The translations under genes and the position numbers were made by a program. Positions 43,896 to 53,984 of a DNA stretch of 64,000 bases are shown piece after piece. The notes below the pieces were generated by a model. It was not told where the DNA came from. It saw only the letters and a list, made by a program, of their open reading frames with translations, and ran no database searches. The DNA comes from Oceanimonas doudoroffii. Lineage in GTDB: Bacteria > Pseudomonadota > Gammaproteobacteria > Enterobacterales > Aeromonadaceae. How positions within the stretch are numbered: position 1 is the stretch's first letter; each line of letters opens with the position of its first letter. The stretch is taken from the NCBI RefSeq assembly GCF_002242685.1, contig NZ_NBIM01000006.1, forward strand, positions 62,001 through 126,000, read 5' to 3'.

Positions 43896-44492
43896 TTACA
43901 CTTCGGTTTCGGTGTCGTCGTAGCCGTCCGGCACACCGGTTGAGAGATACACGCCGCGACTGGTGATGTTTTTGACGGCGGTCAGAAAATACTGAATACC
44001 GGTAATGGCAAAGCCCACCGGCGCCCACAGGTAAATCCACCAGATTTCGAACCCCAGCGCCGGCAGAATGCGGCCGCGGCTGTACAGGGTTTCGATGTAG
44101 CCGTAGGCGTGGTAACAGAGGAAAAACATCACTATCGAGGTGAACAGTGCGATCAGCACCATCAGCACCTTGCGTGGCCCGACCGAAAGTGAGTCGTATA
44201 GCGCCGACATGCGAATGTGACGGCCGTGGCGGGCGGCGTAGCCCAGGCCGGCAAAGGTGATGAGGATGATCAGGATACGGTTGATTTCGCCGGAGAAGAA
44301 AAAACCCTCTCCAAACACAAAGCGGGCAATAACATTGGCGCAGGTATTGACCGCCATCAGCAGCACGCCGGCGGCCAGCAGCACCGCCTCAAGGCGGGCT
44401 ATTCCTTCGTCGACCCAGCCCAGTACGCCGGGCAGGCCGGAGTGGTAACTGGCGGTGTCGTCTTCGACGGTTTCCTTGGATTTATCAGACAT
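43896..44492 (-). CDS. teaB: TRAP transporter small permease (DctQ type; TeaB-like)
   Basis: A 198-residue DctQ protein with four membrane segments (VLLAAGVLLMAVNTCANVIAR and GEINRILIILITFAGLGYAARHGRH are typical). The ATG at 44492 is preceded by AAGGAGCACGGA; longer open frames upstream are not supported. It sits between the binding protein and the large permease, as in teaABC. Confidence 0.9.
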   Translation of the reverse strand: MSDKSKETVEDDTASYHSGLPGVLGWVDEGIARLEAVLLAAGVLLMAVNTCANVIARFVFGEGFFFSGEINRILIILITFAGLGYAARHGRHIRMSALYDSLSVGPRKVLMVLIALFTSIVMFFLCYHAYGYIETLYSRGRILPALGFEIWWIYLWAPVGFAITGIQYFLTAVKNITSRGVYLSTGVPDGYDDTETEV

Positions 44493-44562
44493 TCCGTGCT
44501 CCTTGGCCGGCATGGATCGCCGGCCAGGGTAAGAAGAAAGGGGCGGTGAGCGCCCCGTGTGG

Positions 44563-45591
44563 TTAGTTGGTAATGGCGTCGAGGTCTTGCTTGAAGGTGT
44601 TGAGCAGATCCTGGCCACGCTCACCGGTCATCTCGATGAATTTGGCTTCCACCTGGGGGGCGCGCTCGCGAAAGGCGGCAATCTGCTCTTCGTTCAGGCG
44701 GGTGACAGTCACCTCGTCGCTGCTGCTGGTGATCTTCTCCAGGGAGCGTTCGGCCAGGCCGTCGATGTGGGTGAGGATCTCTTCAAAGGCGTAATCGGAT
44801 GCCTTTTGCACCAGCTGCTTGTCTTCGTCAGACAGGCCGTTGTAGAAGTCCTGGTTGGCCATCATGGCGGTGGTGAACCAGCCGTGACCGGTAAAGATCA
44901 GATTGGGCGACACCTCGTACAGGCCGCCGGATTCGATCCAGAAGATGGGGTTTTCCTGGCCCTGAATCATGTTGGTCTGCAGTGCGCCATAGACTTCGCC
45001 CCAGGGCAGGGGGGTAGGGGTGGCGCCAAAGGCGGAGTAGGTTTCCGACAGCAGCGGGTTGGTCATCACCCGTACCTTCTTGTTCTTGAGCTCTTCGGGA
45101 GTGGTGATGGGCTCGTCCAGGGTGACCACAAACTCGCCTTCCGGGTACATTTGCAGCAGTTCCAGTCCCTTTTCCGCGTACAGTGCCGGGAACTTCTCGT
45201 TGATGGCCTCACTTTCCCGAAAGAAGCTCACCACGTCCTTCATGTCGGTGGGCATCAGGTAGGGAATAAAAAAGATCTGCGCTTCGGGGATCAGGGCACC
45301 GGTAAAGCCGGGGGACTGATTCACGAAATTCAGAATACCTGCCTGAGTCTGCTCCATGATGTCATCGGACTCGCCCAGCTCGCCAAAGCGGTAGATTTGC
45401 AGCTGGTGATTCGAGTTGTCTTCGATGTATTCCTTGAATTTGTGGGCGAACACATCCTGCACATCCCCTTCGTACTCCTCGTGGGCATAGCGCCAGGTGT
45501 CGGCCTGGACGGCGCCGCAGGTGAACAGGGCCAGGGCGGAGACGCCGGCCAGTTGCTTGAGCCTGAACTTGAATCCCTTTTGCATATCCAT
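44563..45591 (-). CDS. teaA: TRAP periplasmic binding protein, ectoine type (TeaA-like)
   Basis: A 342-residue DctP-family protein with a signal peptide ending TCGAVQA. WRYAHEEYEGDVQDVFA, RFGELGESDDIMEQTQAGI, FFIPYLMPTDM and NPIFWIESGGLYEVSPNL closely resemble H. elongata TeaA, the ectoine and hydroxyectoine binder. I chose the ATG at 45591 (GGAG six bases upstream) over one at 45603. With small and large permeases and a Usp in the TeaABCD order, an ectoine-type substrate is the best call. Related TRAP binders for dicarboxylates look less similar in these motifs. Confidence 0.85.
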   Translation of the reverse strand: MDMQKGFKFRLKQLAGVSALALFTCGAVQADTWRYAHEEYEGDVQDVFAHKFKEYIEDNSNHQLQIYRFGELGESDDIMEQTQAGILNFVNQSPGFTGALIPEAQIFFIPYLMPTDMKDVVSFFRESEAINEKFPALYAEKGLELLQMYPEGEFVVTLDEPITTPEELKNKKVRVMTNPLLSETYSAFGATPTPLPWGEVYGALQTNMIQGQENPIFWIESGGLYEVSPNLIFTGHGWFTTAMMANQDFYNGLSDEDKQLVQKASDYAFEEILTHIDGLAERSLEKITSSSDEVTVTRLNEEQIAAFRERAPQVEAKFIEMTGERGQDLLNTFKQDLDAITN

Positions 45592-45963
45592 TTGGTGCTC
45601 CATTATGGTTTCGTGTTCTAACTTTAAATCCGCTTATAGACTGGCAAAATAAGAAAAAAGACGCAAGAAGATGGGCTCGTTTATATCTGTTTTGATGATT
45701 CATCGAGAAAGGAGTGACGCCATATCCCGGCATGTGTTGTGTGAATTTTGGTGTTTTTGTGACTTTTGTGTGTTTTTGATGGTGGTGGGCTAAGTTGGGT
45801 GAGCACTGCTAAAGGGTTGGGGGCTAAATATTACAGTGGTAACTAAAGCGTTCGCCCTGGCCCCAACAGCAGACTAGTCGTCATCAAGCCAAACAGGCAA
45901 CCCTGCTGTTGCTTCGCATGACGTAATCAGGCCGACATACCTAGCGGTCTGCCGGCCAAAAGA
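45592..45963. other. Noncoding region upstream of teaA
   Basis: AT-rich compared with flanks. On the minus strand a TATAAG element (complement of about 45635-45640) precedes teaA but lacks a clear -35 box. CAACAGCAG (45865) and CTGCTGTTG (45903) form a spaced inverted repeat in the teaA-distal part. No gene or RNA was recognised. Confidence 0.4.
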
Positions 45964-46719
45964 TCAAAAATGGTAGCTCAGCACCATGCCGGCCAAGCTC
46001 TGAGTGGCGTCGCCGGCATTTTTCACTATGGGGCTGTCTCTGGCATCGCCGGTCAGTTGCGTGATGCCGGCCAGGCCGGTCACCGACCACCGGGCGGCAA
46101 AACGGTAATTGAGGTTGCCGCTCAGTCCCAGGCGCCAGTAACCGTCGGTGGGTTCATAGCGGCTGAAGCCGCTGCGGGCGGCGTCGCGGGCCGACACTCG
46201 AAACAAGCTTTGAGTCCACGCCTTGCTGCTGTATACCAGGCTGGGGCCTATGCCGGCAGACCAGTTCGGGGCAGGCTGGCCACGCCAGCCTGCCCGCAGG
46301 GTAAGCTTGTAGCCGTCCACATCACCGCTGAGCGGGGTTTCCGCCTGTAGGCTCAGGTTCCAGGGGGCGGGCTGGTAGCTCAGTCGCAGGCCGCCGGTGA
46401 GGCTGTCGTCTACCTCGTCAAAACGGCTCAGATCACCGGTGTTGTCGCGGCCGGGCTGGTACCCCAGAAAGGGAGACAGGGTCCAGTTCCGCTGCCGGTA
46501 AAGATTCCAGCCCAGGCCGTCTCTCAGGTTGAGGTAAAGCTGATCGCCATAGCGCAGGTTGAGATCCGGCAGCACCCTAGCCTCGTCATCGTCACTGCCA
46601 AGATAGTCGGGAGCCTGAATAACGGAAGCGCCTATGCTGCCGTTCAGGGTTTGAGCCATGGCCGAAGTGGCCAGCAGGAACGGGGCGGCGAGAGAACAAT
46701 ACACAAGGGATCTGCACAT
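45964..46719 (-). CDS. MipA/OmpV-family outer-membrane protein
   Basis: A 251-residue protein with a signal peptide ending LATSAMAQ and alternating barrel strands (LNGSIGASVIQAPDYLGSDD, LGWNLYRQRNWTLSPFLGY). It ends in Phe (SLAGMVLSYHF), as expected of MipA/OmpV proteins, which scaffold murein enzymes or act as porins. AGGAGG stands ten bases before the ATG. It is monocistronic. Confidence 0.88.
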   Translation of the reverse strand: MCRSLVYCSLAAPFLLATSAMAQTLNGSIGASVIQAPDYLGSDDDEARVLPDLNLRYGDQLYLNLRDGLGWNLYRQRNWTLSPFLGYQPGRDNTGDLSRFDEVDDSLTGGLRLSYQPAPWNLSLQAETPLSGDVDGYKLTLRAGWRGQPAPNWSAGIGPSLVYSSKAWTQSLFRVSARDAARSGFSRYEPTDGYWRLGLSGNLNYRFAARWSVTGLAGITQLTGDARDSPIVKNAGDATQSLAGMVLSYHF

Positions 46720-46820
46720 TAAGGGCTCACCTCCTGAGATTAAGGCCGGTATGAGTCTAGCATGCCGTTCGCCATTGTCGTCAGGGTGAGCGTCCAGATT
46801 GGGCGGGCCGAGAATAGAAA

Positions 46821-46847
46821 TAAAAAACCCGGCCGAAGCCGGGTTTG
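46821..46847 (-). terminator. Rho-independent terminator after isocitrate dehydrogenase
   Basis: Stem AAACCCGGC/GCCGGGTTT with a CGAA/TTCG loop (46825-46846), then a T6 run on the minus strand. It begins about 25 bases after the stop codon. Confidence 0.9.
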
Positions 46848-46869
46848 CATGAAGGCATTGCAGAGCGGA

Positions 46870-49101
46870 TTAGCCGTTCAGCTGGGCCAGGGTCTGGTTC
46901 AGGGTGGCGCTGGGGCGCATTACCTTTTCCAGCGCCGCCGGATCGGCGTGGTAGTAGCCCTGTACGCCGGCAGAGTTGCCCTGCACCGCGTTCAGCTCGC
47001 TCACGATCTTGTCTTCGTTATCGGCCAGGGACTTGGCCAGGGGCGCGAAGTGGGCGGCCAGCTCGGCGTCGTCGCCCTGGGCGGCCAGTTCCTGGGCCCA
47101 GTACATGGCCAGATAGAAGTGGCTGCCCCGGTTGTCGAGCTCACCGGCACGGCGAGAAGGCGACTTACCGTTGTCCAGCAACTGCTCGGTGGCCTTGTCC
47201 AGGCAGGCAGCCAGCACCTTGGCGCGGTCGTTGCCTTCCTTGATGCCCAGCTCTTCCAGCGACACCGCCAGGGCCAGGAATTCACCGAGGGAGTCCCAGC
47301 GCAGGTGGTTTTCTTCCATCAGCTGCTGCACATGCTTGGGCGCGGAGCCGCCGGCACCGGTTTCGTACATGCCGCCGCCGGCCAGCATGGGCACGATGGA
47401 CAGCATCTTGGCGGAGGTGCCCAGTTCCATGATCGGGAACAGATCGGTGAGGTAGTCACGCAGCACGTTGCCGGTCACGGAGATGGTGTCCTTGCCGCGC
47501 TTCATGCGCTCCATGGAGAAGCGGATGGCCTCGTTGTAGGACATGAGGTGAATGGACAGGCCGTTCAGATCGTGCTCCTGCAGGTAGTGCTCCACCTTCT
47601 TGCGCAGCTCGTTGTCGTGGGCGCGCTCGTCGTCCAGCCAGAACACCGCCGGGGTGTCGGAGTTGCGGGCGCGGTTCACTGCCAGCTTGACCCAGTCGCG
47701 AATGGCCGCGTCCTTGGTCTGGCAGGCACGCCAGATGTCGCCCTTTTCCACGTCGTGCTGCATCAGCACCTCGCCGGCCTCGTTCAGCACGCGCATGGTG
47801 CCGTTTTCGGTCAGTTCAAAGGTCTTGTCGTGAGAGCCGTATTCTTCGGCCTTCATCGCCATCAGGCCCACGTTGGATACCGAGCCCATGGTGCGCGGAT
47901 CAAAGGCGCCATTGGTCTTGCAGAAGTTGATCACTTCCTGATAGATGCGGGCATAGGTGGACTCGGGCATTACTGCCTTGGTGTCCTTCAGCTTGCCGTC
48001 GCGACCCCACATTTGACCGGAGTTGCGGATCATGGCGGGCATGGAGGCATCCACGATCACGTCGCTCGGTACGTGCAGGTTGGTGATGCCTTTTACGGAG
48101 TCCACCATAGCCAGCTCCGGCCGGTGCTCGTAGCAGTCGTGAATGGCTTCTTCGATTTCTTCCTGGGTGGACTGGGGCAGGCTCTTGATCTTGTCGTACA
48201 CGCTGCTCATGCCGTTGTTGGGGTTGACCCCCAGCTCGTCAAACAGCTTGCCGTACTTGTCGAACACTTCCTTGTAGAACACCTTGACCGCATGACCGAA
48301 CACGATGGGGTGAGACACCTTCATCATGGTGGCCTTGACGTGCAGGGACCACATCACGCCGGCTTCCTTGCATTCCTGCAGGGTCTGCTCAAAGAAGCTT
48401 TCCAGCGCCTTGGCGCTCATGAACATGCTGTCGAGCACTTCACCTTGCTGCAGCGCCAGCTCTTTTTTCAGCTGGGGCTTGCCGTCCTGACCGATAAACT
48501 CGATGCGCACGGTCTGGGCCTTGTCCATGGTGACGGACTGCTCGCTGGAGAAGAAGTCACCGCCGTTCATGTAGTCGGCGTGGGAGCGGGACGCCTTGTT
48601 CCAGGCACCCATGGAGTGGGGGTATTTGCGGGCAAAGGCCTTGACCGCGGCCGGAGCGCGACGGTCGGAGTTACCCTGACGCAGCACCGGGTTCACGGCG
48701 CTGCCCAACACCTTGGTGTAGGCTTCGCGAATGGCCTTGTCTTCATCGGTCTTGGGATTTTCCGGAAAATCGGGCACGTCATAACCCTGGGACTGCAGCT
48801 CCTTGATACAGGCACGCAGCTGGGGCACGGAGGCACTGATGTTGGGCAGCTTGATGATGTTGGCGTGCGGATCCTGGGTCAGCTCACCCAGCTCGGCCAG
48901 GCCGTCGGCCACGCGCTGCTCGTCGGTCAGACGCTCGGGAAAGGCAGCCAGTACACGGCCGGCCAGGGAGATGTCGCTCAGGGTGACATCAATGCCGGCG
49001 GCGTCGGTAAAGGTGCGAATAATGGGCAGCAGAGAGTAGGTGGCCAGAGCGGGGGCTTCGTCGGTGAGGGTGTAGACGATGGTCGATTGTTTGGTGGTCA
49101 T
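46870..49101 (-). CDS. icd: Monomeric NADP-dependent isocitrate dehydrogenase
   Basis: A 743-residue enzyme of the monomeric IDH-II type, which decarboxylates isocitrate to 2-oxoglutarate in the TCA cycle and makes NADPH. Recognisable stretches are [32 protein letters not shown] and [17 protein letters not shown], and the length is exactly that of the family. It does not resemble the homodimeric E. coli Icd. Its product feeds 2-oxoglutarate to enzymes such as the TmpA-like oxygenase, though that link is general. A strong terminator follows. Confidence 0.96.
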   Translation of the reverse strand: MTTKQSTIVYTLTDEAPALATYSLLPIIRTFTDAAGIDVTLSDISLAGRVLAAFPERLTDEQRVADGLAELGELTQDPHANIIKLPNISASVPQLRACIKELQSQGYDVPDFPENPKTDEDKAIREAYTKVLGSAVNPVLRQGNSDRRAPAAVKAFARKYPHSMGAWNKASRSHADYMNGGDFFSSEQSVTMDKAQTVRIEFIGQDGKPQLKKELALQQGEVLDSMFMSAKALESFFEQTLQECKEAGVMWSLHVKATMMKVSHPIVFGHAVKVFYKEVFDKYGKLFDELGVNPNNGMSSVYDKIKSLPQSTQEEIEEAIHDCYEHRPELAMVDSVKGITNLHVPSDVIVDASMPAMIRNSGQMWGRDGKLKDTKAVMPESTYARIYQEVINFCKTNGAFDPRTMGSVSNVGLMAMKAEEYGSHDKTFELTENGTMRVLNEAGEVLMQHDVEKGDIWRACQTKDAAIRDWVKLAVNRARNSDTPAVFWLDDERAHDNELRKKVEHYLQEHDLNGLSIHLMSYNEAIRFSMERMKRGKDTISVTGNVLRDYLTDLFPIMELGTSAKMLSIVPMLAGGGMYETGAGGSAPKHVQQLMEENHLRWDSLGEFLALAVSLEELGIKEGNDRAKVLAACLDKATEQLLDNGKSPSRRAGELDNRGSHFYLAMYWAQELAAQGDDAELAAHFAPLAKSLADNEDKIVSELNAVQGNSAGVQGYYHADPAALEKVMRPSATLNQTLAQLNG

Positions 49102-49449
49102 TATTTCCCTATTTCCCAGGTTGATGTTGGGGGAGCAGCGGTTGCACCTGGTACCGAAGGATAACCGGTACTGGCGCTGGACTTGAATCCGCCGCGCGGA
49201 ACTTCAGGCGCTCATTGTATGACACTTGGGCGCCGGGACTTAAGTGTTCAACTTCAAATAAGAAAGAAATAGTCGGCACAATGGTCTGTTTGGAACCATA
49301 CTAAATCGGTTGCTTCCTTTCGGCGGGGCCAGGTCAGAGGCCCGGTAATTTGCGGTCAAGCCGGAAGGGATTGATGTCGTTATGCCTTACAATTCACGCG
49401 GGTTCACCCTGTTTCGGTTTGTGGTATCAGCATCAGGCAAGGATTTGGC
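49102..49449. other. Divergent promoter region between icd and the chemoreceptor gene
   Basis: On the minus strand TACAAT (near 49218) fits a -10 box for icd with a poor -35. On the plus strand TCAA and GTCGTTAT, 16 bases apart near 49357-49384, loosely fit a FliA (sigma-28) promoter for the chemoreceptor. No gene was seen. Confidence 0.35.
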
Positions 49450-51003
49450 ATGAGAAAAAATCTTCCCGTCACCAGCAACGAACGTACCTTTGATGCCGCC
49501 GAGCGGCTGATATCCACCACGGATGTGCATGGCACCATCCTTCACTGCAACGATGCCTTTGTGAGCGTCAGCGGTTATACCCGCGAGGAACTGATTGGTC
49601 AGCCCCACAATCTGGTGCGTCACCCGGACATGCCTCCCCTGGCGTTCAAAATCATGTGGGAGCACCTCAAGACGGGACAGCCCTGGATGGGACTGGTGAA
49701 AAACCGTTGCAAGAACGGCGACTATTACTGGGTTGATGCCTATGTCTCGCCCATCACCAAGGATGGCAACGTGGTTGGCTTTGAGTCGGTGCGCTCCTGT
49801 CCCGACCGGGAAGACGTGGCCCGGGCCGAACGGCTGTATGCCCGTTTGCGGGCGGGCAAGGCCTTGCCCGGAAAGGGTCTGTTGAGCCGGCCCTGGCCCT
49901 GGCTGGTGGCGGCGCAGGTGCTGGTGGCGGGCCTGTTGCTGGGCGGTTACCGCAATGAGGGCATTGCCCTGGAGCTGTTATCGCTGGCCGCCTTTGGCGG
50001 CTGGGTGAGTTACCTGCACGGCCAGGCCCTGAAGCGCCTCGATGTGCTGCTGGGGGGCGCCTTTCGCCATGAACTGGCCATGCATACCCACAGCCGGGAT
50101 CTGGGCATGCTGGGTCGGCTCAAGGTGGGTATTCGCAGTGAAAAGGCGCGGTTGATGGCCATTATCACCCGTATTGAAGACGCCGCCGCCAGGGTCAGTA
50201 GCCGTTCCGACAACGGCCATGTGCAGTCCCGCCAGGCACGGGAGGGCATGGCCAGCCTGCGTCAGGAAACCGAACAGGTGGCCACCGCCATGAATGAGAT
50301 GAGCGCCACCATCAATGACGTGACCGCCCATGTGCAGGAAACCGCCAGCCAGGCCGACAACGCCAGCCGCATGGCCCGTGAAGGCCTGGAAGTGGCCGGG
50401 GTGACCCGGGAAGCCATTGCCGAGCTGAAGAACACCGTCGACGACATCAGTGGTGAGGTGCAGCGGCTGGCGGAGAAGACCGCCGGCATTGCCCAGGTGG
50501 CCAATATGATCGAGGTGATCTCGGAGCAGACCAACCTGCTGGCGCTTAATGCCGCCATCGAGGCCGCCCGTGCCGGCGAGCAGGGCCGGGGCTTTGCGGT
50601 GGTGGCCGATGAGGTACGCCAGCTGGCGGGACGCACGCGGGAATCCACCGGGGAGATTCAGCGCATCGTGGCGGACCTGACCGACAGGGCGAGCTCGTCG
50701 GTGGACGTGGCCGAGCAGGGCAAGATCAGTGCCGAGTCGGGACTGGCGCGGGTAGTGGAAACCGAAAACACCCTGAGTGGCATCGCCTCGGCGGTGTCCC
50801 GCATCGCCGACATGTCGATGCAGATGGCCACGGCGGTAGAGCAGCAGGCGCGGGTGGCGGAAGACATCAATCAGCAGGCGGTGAACATGGCCAGCCTGTC
50901 GGACGCGGGCCTGTCCCAGGCGGATTCTGCCGCCGGCAGCATGGAAGGGCTGCAGTCGGTGGCCACCGAGCTGCATGATCTGGTGGTGCGGTTGAAGCGC
51001 TGA
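49450..51003 (+). CDS. PAS-containing methyl-accepting chemotaxis protein (Aer-like)
   Basis: A 517-residue receptor: N-terminal PAS domain about 15-125 ([20 protein letters not shown], then [18 protein letters not shown] as in the FAD-binding Aer PAS), two membrane segments at about 150-190 with no periplasmic domain, a linker, and a signalling domain. The tip is [20 protein letters not shown], followed by [18 protein letters not shown]. This layout is typical of aerotaxis or redox sensors. It stands alone, without che genes, as is common for accessory receptors. Confidence 0.92.
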   Translation: MRKNLPVTSNERTFDAAERLISTTDVHGTILHCNDAFVSVSGYTREELIGQPHNLVRHPDMPPLAFKIMWEHLKTGQPWMGLVKNRCKNGDYYWVDAYVSPITKDGNVVGFESVRSCPDREDVARAERLYARLRAGKALPGKGLLSRPWPWLVAAQVLVAGLLLGGYRNEGIALELLSLAAFGGWVSYLHGQALKRLDVLLGGAFRHELAMHTHSRDLGMLGRLKVGIRSEKARLMAIITRIEDAAARVSSRSDNGHVQSRQAREGMASLRQETEQVATAMNEMSATINDVTAHVQETASQADNASRMAREGLEVAGVTREAIAELKNTVDDISGEVQRLAEKTAGIAQVANMIEVISEQTNLLALNAAIEAARAGEQGRGFAVVADEVRQLAGRTRESTGEIQRIVADLTDRASSSVDVAEQGKISAESGLARVVETENTLSGIASAVSRIADMSMQMATAVEQQARVAEDINQQAVNMASLSDAGLSQADSAAGSMEGLQSVATELHDLVVRLKR

Positions 51004-51035
51004 GGCTGGGCGGAACTCCTTTCGCCCACTCGCAT

Positions 51036-51218
51036 CTATTTATCTTCGCGCTCGGTATAGGCGCGACAGAGCCGGCGTAACACCGGAAGTTGCCGTTGAA
51101 AGTTGTTGCAGGCGCTGCACATCAGGGTGTGCAGCCGTAGCGACAGTTTTTCCTGAGAAGTGAGCGGCCGTTCCTGGCTTTCGGACATCAGCCGGGTGGC
51201 TTGGCGGCATTTCAGCAT
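51036..51218 (-). CDS. Small zinc-finger anti-sigma factor (zf-HC2 type)
   Basis: A 60-residue protein with Cys4 in MLKCRQATRLMSE and the H-X3-C-X2-C motif in RLHTLMCSACNNF, the zinc-binding anti-sigma pattern. There is no membrane segment, so it should be a soluble thiol- or metal-sensitive inhibitor. Its ATG overlaps the sigma-factor stop by seven bases, the usual coupling of sigma and anti-sigma genes. Last gene of the bufferin operon. Confidence 0.8.
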   Translation of the reverse strand: MLKCRQATRLMSESQERPLTSQEKLSLRLHTLMCSACNNFQRQLPVLRRLCRAYTEREDK

Positions 51219-51799
51219 GTGCAGTCTCCTTGCCGTTGCCAGCGGTTCTCCAGGCACTCACGCAGCCGCAACCGTGCCCGGTAAAGCAGTACATTGAGAT
51301 TGCTGACGGTGAGCGTCAGCTCGGCGCAGATCTCCGGGCTTTCCAGCCCCACGAATTCCCGCATCATGAATGCCCGGCCCTGGCGGGCCGGCAGGCCGTC
51401 GAGGCAGGCCTCGAAAATGTGCCAGAAACGCTCGTCTTCTAGGCTGTCGTCGGGAGAACTCCAGCGCACCGGCCGCTCCTGTTTGTTCCAGTGGCCCCTC
51501 TGGTTGAACAGGGTTTCTTCAAATTGCTGATCGGCTTCGTTGTTCAGTTCGCTGACGGTGGTCAGGCGCTGACGTTTGCGGATCTGATCGGCAATCTTGT
51601 GCTTGAGAATGGCAAACACCCAGGTTTTGTAGGCGGAGCGACCGTTAAAGGAGTCGGCATAACGAAAGGCACCGAGCATGGCTTCCTGCACTGCGTCCTC
51701 CGCCAGATGGGAATCTTGCAGCTGCAGGGTGGCGAATTTCAGCATTTGCAGCCGCAGTTGTTCGTTCAGTTCAGGGGCAAACTCCGAGGGTGCAGCCAT
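51212..51799 (-). CDS. ECF-type RNA polymerase sigma factor
   Basis: A 195-residue sigma factor with region 2 (DSHLAEDAVQEAMLGAFRYA, then FNGRSAYKTWVFAILKHKIAD) and region 4 (LPARQGRAFMMREFVGLESPEICAELTLTVSNLNVLLYRARLRLRE, shown by its ends). The ATG at 51799 follows AAAAGGACGGTC. It is encoded between the DoxX gene and its anti-sigma gene at the end of the bufferin operon, and probably activates that operon under metal or oxidative stress, as SigF does in Caulobacter. No target promoter was defined. Confidence 0.88.
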   Translation of the reverse strand: MAAPSEFAPELNEQLRLQMLKFATLQLQDSHLAEDAVQEAMLGAFRYADSFNGRSAYKTWVFAILKHKIADQIRKRQRLTTVSELNNEADQQFEETLFNQRGHWNKQERPVRWSSPDDSLEDERFWHIFEACLDGLPARQGRAFMMREFVGLESPEICAELTLTVSNLNVLLYRARLRLRECLENRWQRQGDCTC

Positions 51800-51836
51800 G
51801 ACCGTCCTTTTCAGGGTCTTATGGTTTACCTGCAAG

Positions 51837-52319
51837 TTAATCACAATGCTTCCTCGTTAGCCAATGATCCAGCGACACCACGCCGGGGCCGCGGGCGATC
51901 AGCAGCAGCAGCACCGTGGCCCAGATGCCGTGCAGCGGCCAGGCGCCGGGGTAGACCAGCACCTGAATCACCAGGGTCATGCCCAGCAGTGCCAGCGCCG
52001 AAAACCGAGTGGCCAGTCCCAGCAACAGCAGCAGCGGAAACAGGTGTTCGGCGGTGGCCGCTAGCAGGGCGCCCAGCTCGGGGGAGATCAGCGGCAAGCG
52101 GTATTCTTCCCGAAACAGAAACACTGCCGACGGATTCAGACTTGGCCATCCCAGGCTGAACTCGCCGCTGACGATATCGAGGCTGAAGTTGTTCACCTTG
52201 GTCTGGCCCGAGCGCCAGAACACGGCGGCGATGGAAAACCGTCCCAGCAGGGCGATCAGGGTGTGGGGCAGGCGGTTGAGCAAGCCGCGCAGCCGGTAGC
52301 ACTGTTGGGTCAGGCTCAT
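51837..52319 (-). CDS. DoxX-family membrane protein of the bufferin operon
   Basis: A 160-residue protein with four hydrophobic segments. The DoxX hallmarks are LLGRFSIAAVFWRSGQTKV near residue 25 and LFPLLLLLGLATRFSALALLGM. AAGGAGATGCCTT precedes the ATG, which overlaps the bufC stop by four bases. DoxX-like proteins are regular members of bufferin operons and may help redox or electron supply at the membrane. Confidence 0.85.
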   Translation of the reverse strand: MSLTQQCYRLRGLLNRLPHTLIALLGRFSIAAVFWRSGQTKVNNFSLDIVSGEFSLGWPSLNPSAVFLFREEYRLPLISPELGALLAATAEHLFPLLLLLGLATRFSALALLGMTLVIQVLVYPGAWPLHGIWATVLLLLIARGPGVVSLDHWLTRKHCD

Positions 52320-53077
52320 AAGGCATCTCCTTGCGTAATAAATCCGGTCACGGCCCGCCATTCCAGCAGGCTCTGCAGCATGGTCGCGGGGTTGAAGTCT
52401 TCCTGCTGTTGCAGGCTGTGCTCCAGGGCGGTTCCCAGTGGTGCGCCCGCCCGCAGGCATTCAATAAAGGTGGCATCGGCGCCAGTGAGGCGCAGCAGCC
52501 TCACCGACAGGCCAATACGCAGCACCAGTACGTTTTCCGGCGTGGCGGTGCGAATGTCCTGCAGGCGGCCTTCGCCATGGTGGGCCAGCCAGATTGAAGC
52601 CACCGCAAAGGCCGAGCGCAACAGGGCGCAGGCGGGTGTCAGTTGCAACGCCTGGCGGGCCAGACGTTCCGGATCGGCCAGCAACGCCTGCAACCGGTCG
52701 GCGGCTACCGGCTCGGCGTCGGCGGCATGCTGCACCCGCTGCACCAGCAGCTCCAGTCGAGCCATGTCGGCCAGGCAAGGCACACTGGCGGCCGGGGCAA
52801 AGCCGTCAATAAAGTCGGGCAGGGTGACGCCATAGTCGGTCAGCAGCGGTGATGATGGCGGTGACTGTTCGATATAAATACCGGCCATGGCGTTGAAGAA
52901 GTCGTCGCCCACCAGTTGCCGGCACACCGGAAACTGGGCCGCCAGTGCCTCGGTGAGCGACACTCTGACATTGTTGCGGTAGACATTGAAGCGGGACCGG
53001 CCACCGGGGTGCCCGGTCAGGCTGGCGGGCACCGGTAGATCCGCATTGAGCAGGGCGCTGGCAAAGTCATCATGCAT
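52316..53077 (-). CDS. bufC: DUF2063 protein, RiPP recognition partner of the MNIO enzyme (BufC)
   Basis: A 253-residue soluble protein. RFNVYRNNVRVSLTEALAAQFPVCRQLVGDDFF near the N-terminus (residues about 28-60) is diagnostic for the DUF2063/BufC domain, followed by IEQSPPSSPLLTDYGVTLPDFI. In studied systems it binds the precursor peptide and presents it to the DUF692 enzyme. It overlaps bufB by eight bases and doxX by four. Confidence 0.87.
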   Translation of the reverse strand: MHDDFASALLNADLPVPASLTGHPGGRSRFNVYRNNVRVSLTEALAAQFPVCRQLVGDDFFNAMAGIYIEQSPPSSPLLTDYGVTLPDFIDGFAPAASVPCLADMARLELLVQRVQHAADAEPVAADRLQALLADPERLARQALQLTPACALLRSAFAVASIWLAHHGEGRLQDIRTATPENVLVLRIGLSVRLLRLTGADATFIECLRAGAPLGTALEHSLQQQEDFNPATMLQSLLEWRAVTGFITQGDAL

Positions 53078-53969
53078 GGCGGTGCTCCTTGTTGCTGGCG
53101 TGGTGGTCGGCCTCGTGCAGCAGTCGGTGAATATGGCCGGTTTCCGCCAGCAACTCGTTCAGGGCGGGCACATTGTTGTCCCGTTCCAGCAGGGTGGGCA
53201 GGGGGCCGGTTCGTTCCAGCAACCCTTGATACAGTGCCCATACCGGCTCGGCCACCGGGCTGCCATGATGGTCGATTAACAGGGCGGCGCCGCTGTCATC
53301 GGCCTGCTCGTCAAAACCGGCCAGGTGCACCTCACCCACCTGGTCCAGGGGCAGGGCAGCGATATAGTCTTGTGCATCAAGCCGGTGGTTAACTGCCGTG
53401 ATATAAACGTTGTTTACATCCAGCAGCAGGCCGCAGCCGCTGCGGCGTACGGCCTCGCGAATAAAGTCGGCCTCCATGAGGCTGGATTTGGAAAAGCGCA
53501 CATAGGTGGCGGGATTTTCCAGCATAATGGGGCGGCCCAGCACCTGCTGCACCCGGTCGATGTGATCGCACAGCCGCTGCAGGCTGGCGGGAGTGTAGGG
53601 CAGAGGCAGCAGATCGTTGAGAAAACGGCCGCCGTGCCCGGCCCAGGCCAGGTGCTCCGACACCGCCTCGGGTTGGTAGCGCTGCACCAGCCGGGCCAGC
53701 CGGGCCAGGTGATCTTCGTCGAGCGGTTCCATGCCCCCCAGCGACAGCCCCACACCATGCACCGACAGCGCATAGTGTTCACGAATGCGGCTCAGGTAAT
53801 GATGGCGAGGGCCGCCATCCACCATAAAATTTTCTGCGTGAATTTCCACAAAGCCCAGAGAAGGGCGTGTGGTCAGTATCTCTTCGGCGTGCTGCAGCTT
53901 AAGCCCCAGTCCCGCCGTGGCTGGCAAGCGGGAGGCACCAGTGCCGGCACGATAAGGGTGATGGTCCAT
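53070..53969 (-). CDS. bufB: DUF692 multinuclear non-heme iron oxidative enzyme (BufB)
   Basis: A 299-residue TIM-barrel enzyme of the MNIO family. Iron ligands expected for the family are visible: His44/Glu46 in EIHAEN, His71 in SVHG, Glu105-His106 in SEHLAW, Glu151 in MLENPATY, Asp184 with Asn186/187 in LLDVNN, His215 in EVHLAGF and Asp233/His235 in LIDHHG. MNIOs modify cysteines of short precursors, in bufferins to 5-thiooxazoles that bind copper. GAGGAGGCACC precedes the ATG. It follows bufA by 15 bases. Confidence 0.92.
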   Translation of the reverse strand: MDHHPYRAGTGASRLPATAGLGLKLQHAEEILTTRPSLGFVEIHAENFMVDGGPRHHYLSRIREHYALSVHGVGLSLGGMEPLDEDHLARLARLVQRYQPEAVSEHLAWAGHGGRFLNDLLPLPYTPASLQRLCDHIDRVQQVLGRPIMLENPATYVRFSKSSLMEADFIREAVRRSGCGLLLDVNNVYITAVNHRLDAQDYIAALPLDQVGEVHLAGFDEQADDSGAALLIDHHGSPVAEPVWALYQGLLERTGPLPTLLERDNNVPALNELLAETGHIHRLLHEADHHASNKEHRHA

Positions 53970-53984
53970 GGTGCCTCCTCGGGA

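Noticed and set aside
45865..45911. Spaced inverted repeat CAACAGCAG/CTGCTGTTG
   Set aside because: Arms are 29 bases apart with simple composition and no link to a promoter or T-run.
46762..49164. 800-residue open frame on the plus strand
   Set aside because: It is antisense to monomeric isocitrate dehydrogenase, whose product is unmistakable. The frame is rich in His, Gly and Gln, as expected from the complement of a GC-rich gene, and it lacks a ribosome site.
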